From Paraburkholderia eburnea (lineage in GTDB: Bacteria > Pseudomonadota > Gammaproteobacteria > Burkholderiales > Burkholderiaceae): a DNA stretch of 64,000 bases. The stretch's first letter is position 1; each line of letters starts with the position of its first letter. Of the stretch, positions 1 to 9,160 are shown piece after piece. A model generated the notes under the pieces. That model had not been told where the DNA came from. It saw nothing but the letters and a program-made list of their open reading frames with translations, and did no database searches. The translations under genes were made by a program, and so were the position numbers. The stretch covers positions 372,001-436,000 of the forward strand of contig NZ_PQGA01000001.1 of NCBI RefSeq assembly GCF_002917095.1, read 5' to 3'.

Positions 1-642
1 GAGTTCGTCGAGCACGGCGTCGACGTCGTGCTGTTCGGCGCCACCGCATTGACGGAAGACGGGCCGCCGCCTGAGGGCTCGAAAGTGAATTCGCCGCGCC
101 CGGACGTGGCGTCGCCGCTGCCGTCCGATGCCTTCGTCATCGAATCCGTGCGGCAGGACCGCTACATCGTCTCGCCTTGCTGTCTCGTCTCGCGCCGCTC
201 GGCCATTGGCGACTTGCACTTCATCGACGGCATCGTGTTCGAAGACAATCACTTCGTCGCGGCCCTGCTGCTCGAGAAGAAGATCATGGTCTCGGTGCTC
301 AACCGCCCGCTGTTCCGCCGCCGCTACCGGCCGAATTCGACCATGACGTCGAGGCGCACGATGCGCCACTACGACAGCCTCTACCAGTTGCTGCCGCAAA
401 TGTGCGCGCTCTCGTTCGCCGCGCTCGAAGCGCCGCAGCGCACGATGGTCCGCTCGCAACTCATCGGCAACCTGCTGGGCGATCTGCATAACACGAGCGC
501 GCAGATCGGAGCCGGCCTGGAACTACGCGCGAAGAACATCGTGGCGGCGTGGCGCGTGGCGTCTTCGGTCTCGATGCGCGTGCTGACGTTCAAGCGCATT
601 CTGCTCGCGCTGGTTCCAGAGCTTTACCGCGCGCGCGGCTGA
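1..642 (+). CDS. Glycosyltransferase family 2, C-terminal part (5' end outside window)
   Basis: The reading frame is open from the first base and ends at a TGA at 640-642, so only about 213 C-terminal residues are visible. The motif FEDNHF followed about 20 residues later by PLFRRRYRPNSTMT is what family-2 (GT-A fold) glycosyltransferases of capsule and exopolysaccharide clusters show at the end of the catalytic domain, where the ED pair contributes the acid/base region. The DXD nucleotide-sugar site should lie upstream of the window. It probably transfers a sugar to a lipid-linked repeat unit at the cytoplasmic face of the inner membrane, which fits the neighbouring acyltransferase and exopolysaccharide genes. 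Donor and acceptor cannot be read. The family call is fairly secure; which glycan it serves is inferred from position only. Confidence 0.7.
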   Translation, partial: EFVEHGVDVVLFGATALTEDGPPPEGSKVNSPRPDVASPLPSDAFVIESVRQDRYIVSPCCLVSRRSAIGDLHFIDGIVFEDNHFVAALLLEKKIMVSVLNRPLFRRRYRPNSTMTSRRTMRHYDSLYQLLPQMCALSFAALEAPQRTMVRSQLIGNLLGDLHNTSAQIGAGLELRAKNIVAAWRVASSVSMRVLTFKRILLALVPELYRARG

Positions 643-661
643 GCCCGCTCGTGGCTTCACT

Positions 662-707
662 GCGCCGATCGCGCCGGTCCCGTCGAGGGATGCGGCGCGA
701 TCGGCGC
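662..707. terminator. Long hairpin between convergent genes
   Basis: A perfect 14-bp inverted repeat (662-675 and 694-707, GCGCCGATCGCGCC and its complement) encloses a further TCCC/GGGA pairing. It starts 20 bp after the stop of the plus-strand glycosyltransferase and ends 23 bp before the stop of the minus-strand acyltransferase. There is no T-run on either side, so it may act as a weak bidirectional terminator or simply protect 3' ends. Confidence 0.45.
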
Positions 708-729
708 GCCCGGTTCGTGTGCCCCGCGC

Positions 730-2016
730 TCAATTCCCCTGGAGATTCGAGGCACGCGGTACCGCCGCTGCGGGCGTGGATACCGGCACGGCCGCGGGCC
801 GCGCCCGCCGCCCGCCATAGGCGGCGAGCGTCGCGAACGGGCGCTCGATGCAGAGATAAAACACCAGCCCCGCCGTCAACGCGGCAGGAATCAGGATGAC
901 GAAATAAGTCGCCCAGACCAGCGTTGCATCGTGCAATCGAAGCAGCCGGTCCAGCACTTCGCCGCAGGCCTGCATGGTTACGATGTGTGTGAGATAGACC
1001 GAATAGCACATGGTGCCGATCAGACGGATCCACGGCAGACGCAGAAAGCGCGAACTCAGCGTGCCGTAAAAGGCGCCGGCGAACACCATCACAAGCGCTG
1101 CGGCCGTGGAGAACAACAGCGCCGAAGTCGCGCCGGCGCCGGACAGCCGCGCGTCGATACGTGACAGGTAAAGGCCCACGCCGACGATGCTCGCCAGCCC
1201 CGCCACGAACAGCAGATCGAAAAGCGCGTGGGTCCTGCGCTCGCGCGAGAGGCGATCGCCCGCAATATCGGCCGCGCCGATGCCGAGCAGGAAAAGATAG
1301 CCATGACAGAGCAGCCCCCAGCGATAGCGGCCGTCGACGCTGAATTGCGATGAAGCGAACACGGTGGCCAGCAAAAGACAGGCCACCACCGCACCAAGGC
1401 ACCCCAGTCGTGCCGCTTTCGACGTAATCCGCGTGTAGACGAGCAACAACAGCGGCGCGAGCGCATAGAACGCCACTTCCAGTTCGAGCGACCACATCGG
1501 CGGATCGAGCCGTGAGGCGCTGTTGAACACCGCGCTGTGCAGATAGAACGCGCTCGCGAGATAGCTCGACGTCAGCGACATGCCGGGTGCGTTGAAGGAC
1601 TTGGCGTCGGCGGGCACGTAGCCGACGATTTTCAGCGCGACGAAGCACAGACTCAGCGCGATCAGGTATGGCGGATAGATCCGGATGAAGCGGCGGGCGT
1701 AGAACGATTTGACTTTCCATTCATGACTGGGCCGGCTCAGGAAAGGCTGCGAGACGACAAAACCGCTGATGAAGAAGAACAGAATCACGCCGACTTCGCC
1801 ATGTGGAAAGAACCAGTAGTAGCCATCGCCGCCTTGCGGTCCGGTCACGTTGGCATAGTCGCGCATTGCGCGAATCGACGCGTGCCACACGAGCACGAAG
1901 AACAGCGCCAGAAATCGCAGCCCGTCCAGCTCCGGAATATAGCTTCGCGACAGGGGCCGCCCAACGCGCGCAGGCAAGTCGTGCAGATATCGAAAAGCGG
2001 CTCGAATGGTGGCCAT
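730..2016 (-). CDS. Acyltransferase 3 family membrane protein
   Basis: This 428-residue polytopic protein belongs to the acyltransferase-3 family (OafA/NodX/ExoZ type), which moves O-acyl groups such as acetyl from a cytoplasmic donor onto glycans at the inner membrane. Near the N-terminus it has the typical PELDGLRFLALFFVLVWH segment, whose histidine is the proposed catalytic residue, then FFFISGFVVSQPF and the conserved FYARRFIRIYPPYL block. About ten hydrophobic helices follow. The start at 2016 is preferred over an upstream in-frame codon at 2103 because a GGGGAG ribosome-binding site lies just before it and the extension would be low-complexity. It follows the GT-C gene on the same strand by 64 bp, so the two are probably co-transcribed. 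The substrate is unknown; a role in decorating the local glycan is inference. Confidence 0.85.
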   Translation of the reverse strand: MATIRAAFRYLHDLPARVGRPLSRSYIPELDGLRFLALFFVLVWHASIRAMRDYANVTGPQGGDGYYWFFPHGEVGVILFFFISGFVVSQPFLSRPSHEWKVKSFYARRFIRIYPPYLIALSLCFVALKIVGYVPADAKSFNAPGMSLTSSYLASAFYLHSAVFNSASRLDPPMWSLELEVAFYALAPLLLLVYTRITSKAARLGCLGAVVACLLLATVFASSQFSVDGRYRWGLLCHGYLFLLGIGAADIAGDRLSRERRTHALFDLLFVAGLASIVGVGLYLSRIDARLSGAGATSALLFSTAAALVMVFAGAFYGTLSSRFLRLPWIRLIGTMCYSVYLTHIVTMQACGEVLDRLLRLHDATLVWATYFVILIPAALTAGLVFYLCIERPFATLAAYGGRRARPAAVPVSTPAAAVPRASNLQGN

Positions 2017-2080
2017 GTTCACTCCCCTGTCATGCCCTTCGCCAGCGCGTCCCGTGCACGACTCATGCAGCTCATGTAGC

Positions 2081-3868
2081 TCATGCCGCCGAACCGGATG
2101 CATGTCCGCTCGCGTGTTCGACGCGCACGCTGGTCCTGGGCGGCCTCGCAGCCACTACGGGTGCGGAGGGTGCTTTTTCCCACATGCCGCTCGCCGGGTT
2201 GAATACCATGCTGTCCCGATAGGCGAGGCGATCGTCCGCATCGAGCGACTTGAGAAACTTCGTGCTGTAGAAGCTTTCGTAGCGCACCGCAGGATCGGCC
2301 TTGAGATAGACGACGCCAAAGCGCCACGCGGACGTGAAGCGCGGATCGTAGAAAATTCGCTTGAGCACCACGTCGTCCCACGAATAAGCAGGAGAGCTGA
2401 TCACCATATCGACCGGCAACTGGTAGAACGCCGCTTTCTCGAAAGCCGCATGGTCTTTCACGCCCATGCGGTCACCCGGAAAATGCGCGATGAAGGCGTT
2501 GTTCAGGCCCATCAGGTCGATGATCGGGCCGCGATACGTGCGCGCGACGCCGCCGGCCGCCACGACGCCGATCGTCGGCGGCGCGACGCGCGCGCGCGCG
2601 AACACCGCATCGATCGCCTCGCCGATTTTCTCGCCGTTCAGGCCAGCCCGGAATTCTGGCGCGAGCGGCGAGCCGTGCCGCGCGATGCCAAGCCAGGAAT
2701 CCTTGAGCGACGTGCAGGACAGCAGGACCGCCAGGCAAGCCACGGCTGCGGGCGTGGCCCAGACGTGCCCGGCGTTGACCGCGCCGATCCGCGTGCCGGC
2801 CAGGCGCGCCGACGCAACCAGCCGCACGGCGCCGAGAGCGAGCAGCAGGCACAACACCGGCCAGGCCGGTTGATAGAAGCGCGACAGGCTGAAATGATCG
2901 CCGCCGACGCTGACCGGCAGCGCGAGCAGCAACAGGCCTACCGCCGCAAGCAACTGGCAGGCGTCGTCCAGACCGTCGGATATGACAAGCGCCTTCCCGC
3001 GAGGCAAGGCGCGTATGAGCCGCGTCAGCAATCGCCACCCGAACGGCACGCACACGAGCGCCGCGACGAAAGCGACGTTGCCGCCAAGCACATAACGCGC
3101 GAGATAGCCGAAGCCGATTTGCAGGTTGTACCAGGTCGAACTGGACACTTTCGCGTAATAGGTGCTCGGCAGCGGATAGCCGAAGTACGCCAGCCTGAAG
3201 GCAGTCAGCGCGAGTGTCGTCGCGATCATCGCGCCGAGTATCCACCACACCGGCGCGCTTGAATGCCGCTGGCTGCGCAGCTTGAGCCAGAGCAGCGCGA
3301 GCAGCGCGGGACCGACCACCGTGGCCTCGGGCCGCGCGAGTTGCGCGAGGCAGAAAACCGCGCCCGCGAGCGCCCAGCCTGAACGCGAGGCGGGCGGCAG
3401 AAGCAGCACGTAGACCATCGAGACGATCAGCGTGCTCCAGATACCCGTGTCCATCAGCGTGATCGTCGTCCACGACAGATAGGCCGGCGACACCGTGATC
3501 AACACCGCGTAGATCAGCCTGGCCTGCCATGCGCGCGCCCCGGACAGCAGCGTGTCGATGAGACGCAACGCGAGCATCTGCGTGATCACGACGAGCAGCA
3601 TGGAAACGACGAGCACGCCGATTTCGTTCGCGTGAATCCAGAACATCAGAGCGCACAGCGCCGTCCAGAGCGTCGATGTGTAGCCTTCGGCCGGCGGCAC
3701 GCCGGGCGAGTAAAGCAGGCCTTTTCCGCTGGCGACGTTCTGCGCATAGGTAAAGAAAATCTGCGCATCGTCGATACCCAGGCTGGGTTTGCCCGTTGCC
3801 ACGTAAACCACGCAGGCGGCCACCGTCATCCAAAGGATGACTAGCAACAATTCGCTTCGTTTGGTCAC
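2081..3868 (-). CDS. GT-C family membrane glycosyltransferase, AftB/arabinofuranosyltransferase-like
   Basis: This 595-residue protein has roughly eleven hydrophobic helices and a C-terminal periplasmic-type soluble part. After the first helix it carries an acidic loop, GIDDAQIFFTYAQN (Asp33-Asp34), then GKGLLYSPG and GYTSTLW. GT-C enzymes that use polyprenyl-phosphate sugars share this layout, including the mycobacterial arabinofuranosyltransferase AftB and its many proteobacterial relatives. Such enzymes act on the periplasmic side. The GTG start at 3868 is chosen because GAGGGGGG lies four bases upstream; in-frame codons further 5' give an arginine-rich tail. It is followed by an acyltransferase gene on the same strand. 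A polyprenyl-phosphoarabinose operon lies about 18 kb away, which makes arabinose a reasonable but unproven donor. Confidence 0.65.
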   Translation of the reverse strand: MTKRSELLLVILWMTVAACVVYVATGKPSLGIDDAQIFFTYAQNVASGKGLLYSPGVPPAEGYTSTLWTALCALMFWIHANEIGVLVVSMLLVVITQMLALRLIDTLLSGARAWQARLIYAVLITVSPAYLSWTTITLMDTGIWSTLIVSMVYVLLLPPASRSGWALAGAVFCLAQLARPEATVVGPALLALLWLKLRSQRHSSAPVWWILGAMIATTLALTAFRLAYFGYPLPSTYYAKVSSSTWYNLQIGFGYLARYVLGGNVAFVAALVCVPFGWRLLTRLIRALPRGKALVISDGLDDACQLLAAVGLLLLALPVSVGGDHFSLSRFYQPAWPVLCLLLALGAVRLVASARLAGTRIGAVNAGHVWATPAAVACLAVLLSCTSLKDSWLGIARHGSPLAPEFRAGLNGEKIGEAIDAVFARARVAPPTIGVVAAGGVARTYRGPIIDLMGLNNAFIAHFPGDRMGVKDHAAFEKAAFYQLPVDMVISSPAYSWDDVVLKRIFYDPRFTSAWRFGVVYLKADPAVRYESFYSTKFLKSLDADDRLAYRDSMVFNPASGMWEKAPSAPVVAARPPRTSVRVEHASGHASGSAA

Positions 3869-4206
3869 GTTCCCCCCTCGCACGCCGATCCGGATTTGCC
3901 CGATGTGATGCGGCGGCAACACCCAGGCCACGTCCCGATCTGCTTTGGACCAGGACCTGCGCCGCCAGCGCGGCGCAAGACTATGCACGCACTCTAGGGG
4001 CGCACGCCGCTCACCTCTGTGCGCTCTCCAACCCAAGCGCGATCAAAACGCCACGGGAACGCAGGACGCACTGCAACCGGCCGGGCGGCCCTATGCGGCC
4101 TGCCCCTCACTGCAGACGAAATTCCGCTCGTCTCTTTTCCACGCAATGGCAACATTTCCAGACTGGGGACAACCTCGTTCTGTTCATCCGACGCGAATTC
4201 CACGCC
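3869..4206. other. Divergent intergenic region
   Basis: This 338-bp gap separates the minus-strand GT-C gene from a plus-strand acyltransferase gene. It must hold both promoters, but I found no convincing -35/-10 pair, operator or RNA structure in it. Confidence 0.4.
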
Positions 4207-5286
4207 ATGAAAAAACTCGACTCCATTCAGATTCTTCGGGCCGTCGCCGCGCTACTCGTGGTCTTCTGCCACGGTGCGGCCGAAATCGGCACGAACAGCC
4301 CCGCACTCTGGCCATCGGTCTGGCATACGATCAACAACAAGGGATTGTTCGGCGTCGATATCTTTTTTGTCGTCAGCGGCTTCGTGATGATGCACATCAT
4401 TTCCGGCCAGCCTCCGGGCGGCGCGAGCGCTGCCCGTTTCATCGGCGAGCGGGCCGTGCGTGTCGTGCCGCTTTACTGGCTTACGACGCTCCTGTCGGTG
4501 GCGATCGGCGTGCTCGCGCCGGCCCTCAAGCACAAGCACGCGTTTTCGGCGCCCTATGTGCTGCGATCGCTGCTGTTCACGCCATCGATCAATCCAGCGA
4601 CGGGCGCGCCGGAACCGGTGCTCGGGCTAGGCTGGACGCTCAACTACGAGATGTTCTTCTACGCAATCATTGCGCTGATCCTGCTGTTGGGCGTTCGGCG
4701 CGTATTCACAGCGCTGCTGGTGGTGTTCGTCTCGCTCGTGGTGTTCGGCGCCTGGTTCCAGCCCGACGACATCATCGTGAAAAGCTGGACCCATTCGATC
4801 ATTCTGGAATTCCTCTACGGCGCCCTGCTCGCCCAGCTCAGACTATCGGGATGGCGTATCGGCGCGCTCGCGCAATGCGTGTTCGTGAGTGCGGGCATGG
4901 GCGGCTGGCTGCTTCTGGATCTTCCCGCCGCCGGCCACTTCGATCTGCGCGGCATCGTCTGGGGACTCTCGGCTGCGGCCATCTTCTGCGGATTCGTGAT
5001 GGGCCGCAGCCAGATCGCGTGGCCGAAGGGCTTCACGTTGATCGGCGACGCGTCCTACAGCCTCTATCTGACGCACCTGTTCGTCATGCGCATCTGCTCG
5101 ATGCTGGTCTATCACCTGCCGGTCGGCGCCGTGCTGCAGGCGGTGCTGTTCCTCCTCGTCTTCCCGCCTGCAGCGATGGCGCTGTCCGTCATCTCGTACC
5201 GAAAGTTCGAGCTGCCAACCATGAAGCTCGGGCGACAACTGATCGATGCGCGCCTGAACCGCCGCCGCCTGATCGAAACCGCGTAA
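4207..5286 (+). CDS. Acyltransferase 3 family membrane protein
   Basis: This is a 359-residue O-acyltransferase of the OafA/ExoZ family. The N-terminus reads MKKLDSIQILRAVAALLVVFCH, with the conserved arginine and catalytic-type histidine, followed by GVDIFFVVSGFVM and GERAVRVVPLYWLTT, all standard landmarks. About ten membrane helices are visible, and a late SLYLTHLFVMRI segment matches the last conserved block of the family. The ATG at 4207 aligns with family N-termini; an upstream in-frame ATG would add 38 residues without family character. No strong ribosome-binding site is visible before it. It is transcribed towards the SGNH acyltransferase gene, with a hairpin between them. The acyl group and target are not determinable. 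Confidence 0.85.
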   Translation: MKKLDSIQILRAVAALLVVFCHGAAEIGTNSPALWPSVWHTINNKGLFGVDIFFVVSGFVMMHIISGQPPGGASAARFIGERAVRVVPLYWLTTLLSVAIGVLAPALKHKHAFSAPYVLRSLLFTPSINPATGAPEPVLGLGWTLNYEMFFYAIIALILLLGVRRVFTALLVVFVSLVVFGAWFQPDDIIVKSWTHSIILEFLYGALLAQLRLSGWRIGALAQCVFVSAGMGGWLLLDLPAAGHFDLRGIVWGLSAAAIFCGFVMGRSQIAWPKGFTLIGDASYSLYLTHLFVMRICSMLVYHLPVGAVLQAVLFLLVFPPAAMALSVISYRKFELPTMKLGRQLIDARLNRRRLIETA

Positions 5287-5340
5287 CGACCGTGCTGCCC
5301 ATCACCTGAGGCGGCAGTTCACGACCTGGAGCCGGACTTT

Positions 5341-5392
5341 GCGGCTTCAGGCCACAACTTCGGGCCGCGACTTCGGGCCACAACTTCCGGCA
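5341..5392. repeat. Four tandem copies of a 13-bp unit
   Basis: Four adjacent 13-mers run from 5341: GCGGCTTCAGGCC, ACAACTTCGGGCC, GCGACTTCGGGCC and ACAACTTCCGGCA. They share the core CTTC(G)GGCC. They lie just after the stop of the plus-strand acyltransferase gene, directly before the hairpin at 5402, in non-coding sequence. A slipped-strand origin is likely; no function is evident. Confidence 0.6.
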
Positions 5393-5401
5393 CGTACACA
5401 A

Positions 5402-5447
5402 ACAATGACCCTGGACGCCCGGCCTGGCGGGCGTCCAGCGTCATTGT
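5402..5447. terminator. Bidirectional hairpin terminator between convergent acyltransferase genes
   Basis: A 19-bp stem with one C/C mismatch (5402-5421 with 5428-5447) and a six-base loop sits between the stops of the plus-strand gene (5286) and the minus-strand gene (5532). Its arms contain CTGGACGCCCG and its complement, and ACAATGAC with GTCATTGT at the base. There is no clear poly-T tail, so termination is inferred from stem stability and position. Confidence 0.55.
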
Positions 5448-5531
5448 CTGTTGGCAAGGGAACGCCGGGTGAACCGGAAGAAAAGAGCGTAAGCGGCGAA
5501 TCCTCGTTCGCGCGCCGCTCGCTCAGGACCG

Positions 5532-7565
5532 TCAAACGCCGCTGCCCGGCATCACGTCCTTGAGCAGCAACTTGCCCATGAACATCGAGCCATCCGACGA
5601 GAGGTGATCGCGATCGGCATAAAGGAACTTTCCGCCGTGACGCGCGTAGCAGTTGTGTGCGTCGCACAGTAGCGGCACAGGATTGAATACGCGCACCTGC
5701 GGATATTCGGCCAGCGTCGCTTCGATACGCTGCTGGATCGCCGTCAGCCGCTGCTCCACTTTCACACGCGAGATCGCGCACGGCGAGCGCACCGAAAACT
5801 GTACGGGGCGGCGCACACAAGTGTTCGGATCGAAGTCGAGTTCGGGCGTATCGAGCACGAAAACGACGTTCTTGCCCGCCGCCGTGAGTCTCTCTAGCGT
5901 GCGCCGCAGGCCTGCGAGATAAACCGCCAGGTTGTCTTCGCCGGTGCGTGGGTCGTCCCGGGCCACGAGCTTGATATAACTGCCTTCGTCGTAATCGAAG
6001 CCGCCCTTGATCGACGATATGGCATAGCTCGACAGAATCACCGTATGGATATCCGGAGACCTGATCACGTAGTCGAGCACGTTGTCGAACAGGGCGGCGC
6101 AATGCTTGACATAGCCCCCCAGGTGGATATCGATGCCGAAAAACGGCGGGCAGTTGCCGCTGCCGACCGCAAGCAGTCCGGCATGGCCACTCCCGAGCGC
6201 GGTGCGCAAGCCTTCGTAATAGTGGTTGGCGTGACTGTCGCCCAGCAGTGCGATCTGCGCACGACCGTCTCCGCCAGGCATCATGCAGAAGTCGGAAGCG
6301 GGAAACACCTTCTTGCAGTCGCCACTGTAGGCCCAGTGCTGCTGATCCGCGCCGAACGTGGCGTCGGGGAACCGGCCGGGCAAGCCGTCGTCGCGCGAAA
6401 TCGCGTAGCTCGACAGGCCAATGCTCATCATCGCGCAGAACAGGGCGCCCGCGACACGCAACGGATATTTGCGCGCGGGCGTGCTGTAGCGCGCCGGGGC
6501 CTCGATACAGTTGAACGTGAGCGCGGACAGCGCCACCGCCGCCGCGATCGCCAGCACGAGTTGCAGCGTGGACGGCGCTCCACTGCTCAGCAGGCGCAGG
6601 AACGCGAGAATCGGCCAGTGCCAGAGATAAAGCGGATAGCTGATCAGACCGCAATAGACGAAGGGCCGCAGTGAAAGGACACGGCGCGACAGCCACGCCT
6701 CGCGCCCCGCGGCGATGACCAGCGTCGCGCCGCCCGCCGGCAGCGCCGCACGCCAGCCGGGAAAGACGATCTTCGGGTCGTAGAGCAGCGCACTCGCAAC
6801 AATCAGCGCGAGCCCGAGCGACGCCACGGCATCGCGAACGCGCAGCATAGTGCGGCCGCGCAGCGCGATCAGCGGCCGCGCCGACGCGAATCCCGCAAAG
6901 CCCGCGACCTCGAACCACGCGAGCATCGAGCCGAACAGCAGTTCCCAAACCCGTGTCACGGGCAGATAGAACGCCGCGTTCGCATGCGAAGCGCTCAACA
7001 GCACGCTGGCCGCGAATGACAGAAGCATCGCGAGCGCGATCGCCGCCACGGCCACGCGACGGCTCGTATAACGCCACAGTACGAACAGGGCGACGGGCCA
7101 GACGATGTAGTACTGCTCCTCGACGCCCAGCGACCAGAGATGCAGCAGCGGACTCGCCGCCGCGCCCTGGGAGAAATAATCGGCTGTCGTGTAGAAGTGG
7201 ATGTTCGCGAGGAACAGGACGCTCGCCAGCGCATCGCCCGACAGCCGGGTCAGCTCGCCCGACGCCATCAAGGCAAGCCCGGCGAGCAGGCTTGCGATCA
7301 GAACGATGATCAACGCGGGATAAATGCGTTTGACGCGCCGCGTGTAGAAGTCCACCAGACTGAAGCGCTGCTTCGCGAGCGACTCGATGATGTGCCGGGA
7401 AATCAGATAGCCCGAAATCGCAAAGAAAATATCGACGCCGACGAAGCCGCCCGCCAGCCAGTCAGGAAACGCGTGAAAGATCACGACGGATGCAACCGCG
7501 ACCGCGCGCAGGCCGTCGATATCCGATCGGTACGCCACCGACGCCTTGTCTGTCGAAATGCTCAT
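5532..7565 (-). CDS. O-acyltransferase with C-terminal SGNH domain (OafA-like)
   Basis: This 677-residue two-domain enzyme has an N-terminal acyltransferase-3 membrane domain (residues 1 to about 380; SDIDGLRAVAVASVVIFHAF, GVDIFFAISGYLIS, YTRRVKRIYPAL). A periplasmic SGNH-hydrolase domain follows, with GDSHANH (nucleophile Ser444) and a C-terminal DRDH (Asp651, His654). In OafA-type O-antigen acetyltransferases the membrane part brings an acetyl group across the membrane and the SGNH part transfers it to sugar hydroxyls. Length and domain order are normal for the family. The start at 7565 aligns with the family. It lies divergent from another acyltransferase gene at 7910 and convergent with the one ending at 5286. 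Four such enzymes within 9 kb suggest a heavily acylated glycan. Confidence 0.92.
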   Translation of the reverse strand: MSISTDKASVAYRSDIDGLRAVAVASVVIFHAFPDWLAGGFVGVDIFFAISGYLISRHIIESLAKQRFSLVDFYTRRVKRIYPALIIVLIASLLAGLALMASGELTRLSGDALASVLFLANIHFYTTADYFSQGAAASPLLHLWSLGVEEQYYIVWPVALFVLWRYTSRRVAVAAIALAMLLSFAASVLLSASHANAAFYLPVTRVWELLFGSMLAWFEVAGFAGFASARPLIALRGRTMLRVRDAVASLGLALIVASALLYDPKIVFPGWRAALPAGGATLVIAAGREAWLSRRVLSLRPFVYCGLISYPLYLWHWPILAFLRLLSSGAPSTLQLVLAIAAAVALSALTFNCIEAPARYSTPARKYPLRVAGALFCAMMSIGLSSYAISRDDGLPGRFPDATFGADQQHWAYSGDCKKVFPASDFCMMPGGDGRAQIALLGDSHANHYYEGLRTALGSGHAGLLAVGSGNCPPFFGIDIHLGGYVKHCAALFDNVLDYVIRSPDIHTVILSSYAISSIKGGFDYDEGSYIKLVARDDPRTGEDNLAVYLAGLRRTLERLTAAGKNVVFVLDTPELDFDPNTCVRRPVQFSVRSPCAISRVKVEQRLTAIQQRIEATLAEYPQVRVFNPVPLLCDAHNCYARHGGKFLYADRDHLSSDGSMFMGKLLLKDVMPGSGV

Positions 7566-7909
7566 GGGTTCGCCACTCGTTTTGCCGGTCGTGGGTCGAT
7601 CGCGGGTCGATCGTGCGCTGCCGTTTCCCGGCTGCCGCGCGCACCCGCGGCGCGGCCATCGCGCGCGGTGCGATCCAATGCAGCCATGTTAGCGGCGCCC
7701 AATGGGCTCACTGTTGCCTACCTCACGCTCGCCGCACGTTCGCCCCGGCACAGCATGCGAGCGCGCACCGGGCGGCGCGCGTTGCCCGGCACTGTGGTGG
7801 CGCGCACAGGCGCCCCCGTGCGACGCCGCCACAATGCAGGAGTCGCCTTCTACGCAGGCGTCGTTCGCGCCTGAGCCTTCGCGCCGCGTCACCTCCGAGG
7901 AGCCGCCCC
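7566..7909. other. Divergent intergenic region between two acyltransferase genes
   Basis: This 344-bp, very GC-rich gap must contain the promoters of the two divergent acyltransferase genes. I could not identify a promoter, operator or terminator beyond the AGGAG ribosome-binding site at about 7899-7903 that fixes the start at 7910. Confidence 0.4.
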
Positions 7910-9037
7910 ATGTCCCTGCTGTCGCACTCCCTTAGCCGCAAACGCAATAATTTCGATCTGGTGCGCCTCGTCGCGGCGTCGGCGGTGGTCTACGCCCATT
8001 CGATCATCGTCCAGAAGCCGGATGGCCATATCGATTTCGTCACCGCGTGGCTCGGCTTCGACTATTCCGGAAGCCTGGGCGTGTTCGCGTTCTTTCTACT
8101 GAGCGGTCTGCTCGTGACCGCGAGCTATGAGCGGCAACGCTCGCCCGCGCGTTATCTGATCCTGCGCGCGGCGCGCATCTGGCCCGCGGTGGCGGTGGCA
8201 TCGCTGTTCGCGATCTTCGTCATGGGGCCGTTGCTCACGAATCTGCCGTGGCGGCAATATTTCGCGTCGAGCGCGACCTGGGCGAATCTCGACAGCTTTT
8301 CGACGGTCACGCTCGGCCGCCGCATCCTGCTGCCGGGCGTATTCAGCGACAATCCGGTGCCCGACGCGATGTTCGCGCCGCTATGGACACTGCCCGTCGA
8401 AGTCCGCTACTACGTCGTCGTGCTCGTCGCGGGTATGCTCGGCCTGCTCAAAAGCCCGCGCGGAATGGTCGTCGCGCTGCTGATCGGCCTCGCTCCCCTG
8501 CTCGTGCGCCCCTATTTCGCGCCGCACTTTCACCTGGCCTGGCGGCACCTCGCCCCGCTCGCGCAGGGAGGCTATGCTTTCCATCCCGAACTGGTGTTCC
8601 TGAGCGGCATGCTGCTTTACGCGCTGCGCGAACACGTCGATATCAACGGCTGGACCGCCACGGCACTCTGCGCCGTTTATCTGTGCATGCGCGGCACGCC
8701 GCTCGCCCATGCGCTCTTTTATCCCGCCTTTGCGTATGGCGTGCTGTGGATCGGCACAACACCGCTGTTGCATCGCTTCGCTCCGCGCAACGACTATTCG
8801 TTTGGGATCTATATCTACGGTTTCCCGGTTCAGCAGACCGTCGCGCATTTCTGGCCGGCACTCGGGCATCTGGTCGCATTGCTGATCGCCACGCCCTTCG
8901 TCGTGGCGCTCGCGTGGCTGTCGTGGCACGGCATCGAAAAGCCCGCGCTCGACTGGACGCGCGCGCGTCTCGCACGCACGCGCGTACGTGCTCAACAGGC
9001 CGCCGCCGATGGCATGCCCGAACCGGCCGCACGCTGA
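7910..9037 (+). CDS. Acyltransferase 3 family membrane protein
   Basis: This 375-residue acyltransferase-3 protein reads RKRNNFDLVRLVAASAVVYAH at its N-terminus, the branch in which the usual DGLRA block is replaced by FDLVRL, as in many exopolysaccharide acetyl- or succinyltransferases. Then come GVFAFFLLSGLLV and ILRAARIWPAVAV, about ten helices, and a late DYSFGIYIYGFPVQQTV block typical of this subfamily. The ATG at 7910 follows AGGAG by a good distance and aligns with relatives. It is convergent with the Wzy-like gene and divergent from the SGNH acyltransferase. It most likely decorates the polysaccharide made by the operon at 9.2-19.9 kb; the acyl group is not known. Confidence 0.85.
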   Translation: MSLLSHSLSRKRNNFDLVRLVAASAVVYAHSIIVQKPDGHIDFVTAWLGFDYSGSLGVFAFFLLSGLLVTASYERQRSPARYLILRAARIWPAVAVASLFAIFVMGPLLTNLPWRQYFASSATWANLDSFSTVTLGRRILLPGVFSDNPVPDAMFAPLWTLPVEVRYYVVVLVAGMLGLLKSPRGMVVALLIGLAPLLVRPYFAPHFHLAWRHLAPLAQGGYAFHPELVFLSGMLLYALREHVDINGWTATALCAVYLCMRGTPLAHALFYPAFAYGVLWIGTTPLLHRFAPRNDYSFGIYIYGFPVQQTVAHFWPALGHLVALLIATPFVVALAWLSWHGIEKPALDWTRARLARTRVRAQQAAADGMPEPAAR

Positions 9038-9160
9038 GCGTCAAACGCGCTCGAATCGTCGAAGCGGGATGATTCGACCGCGATCGTCTGGATAGACTGG
9101 TTCGCCGGCATCGCTGGGCACAGCGAGATCGCGAAGATCGTCACGCCCGCCCGCGTGGCC

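Noticed and set aside
9043..9081. Inverted CGAATC/GATTCG pair between the acyltransferase and Wzy-like genes as a terminator
   Set aside because: The stem is only 6 bp with a 13-base loop and no T-run.
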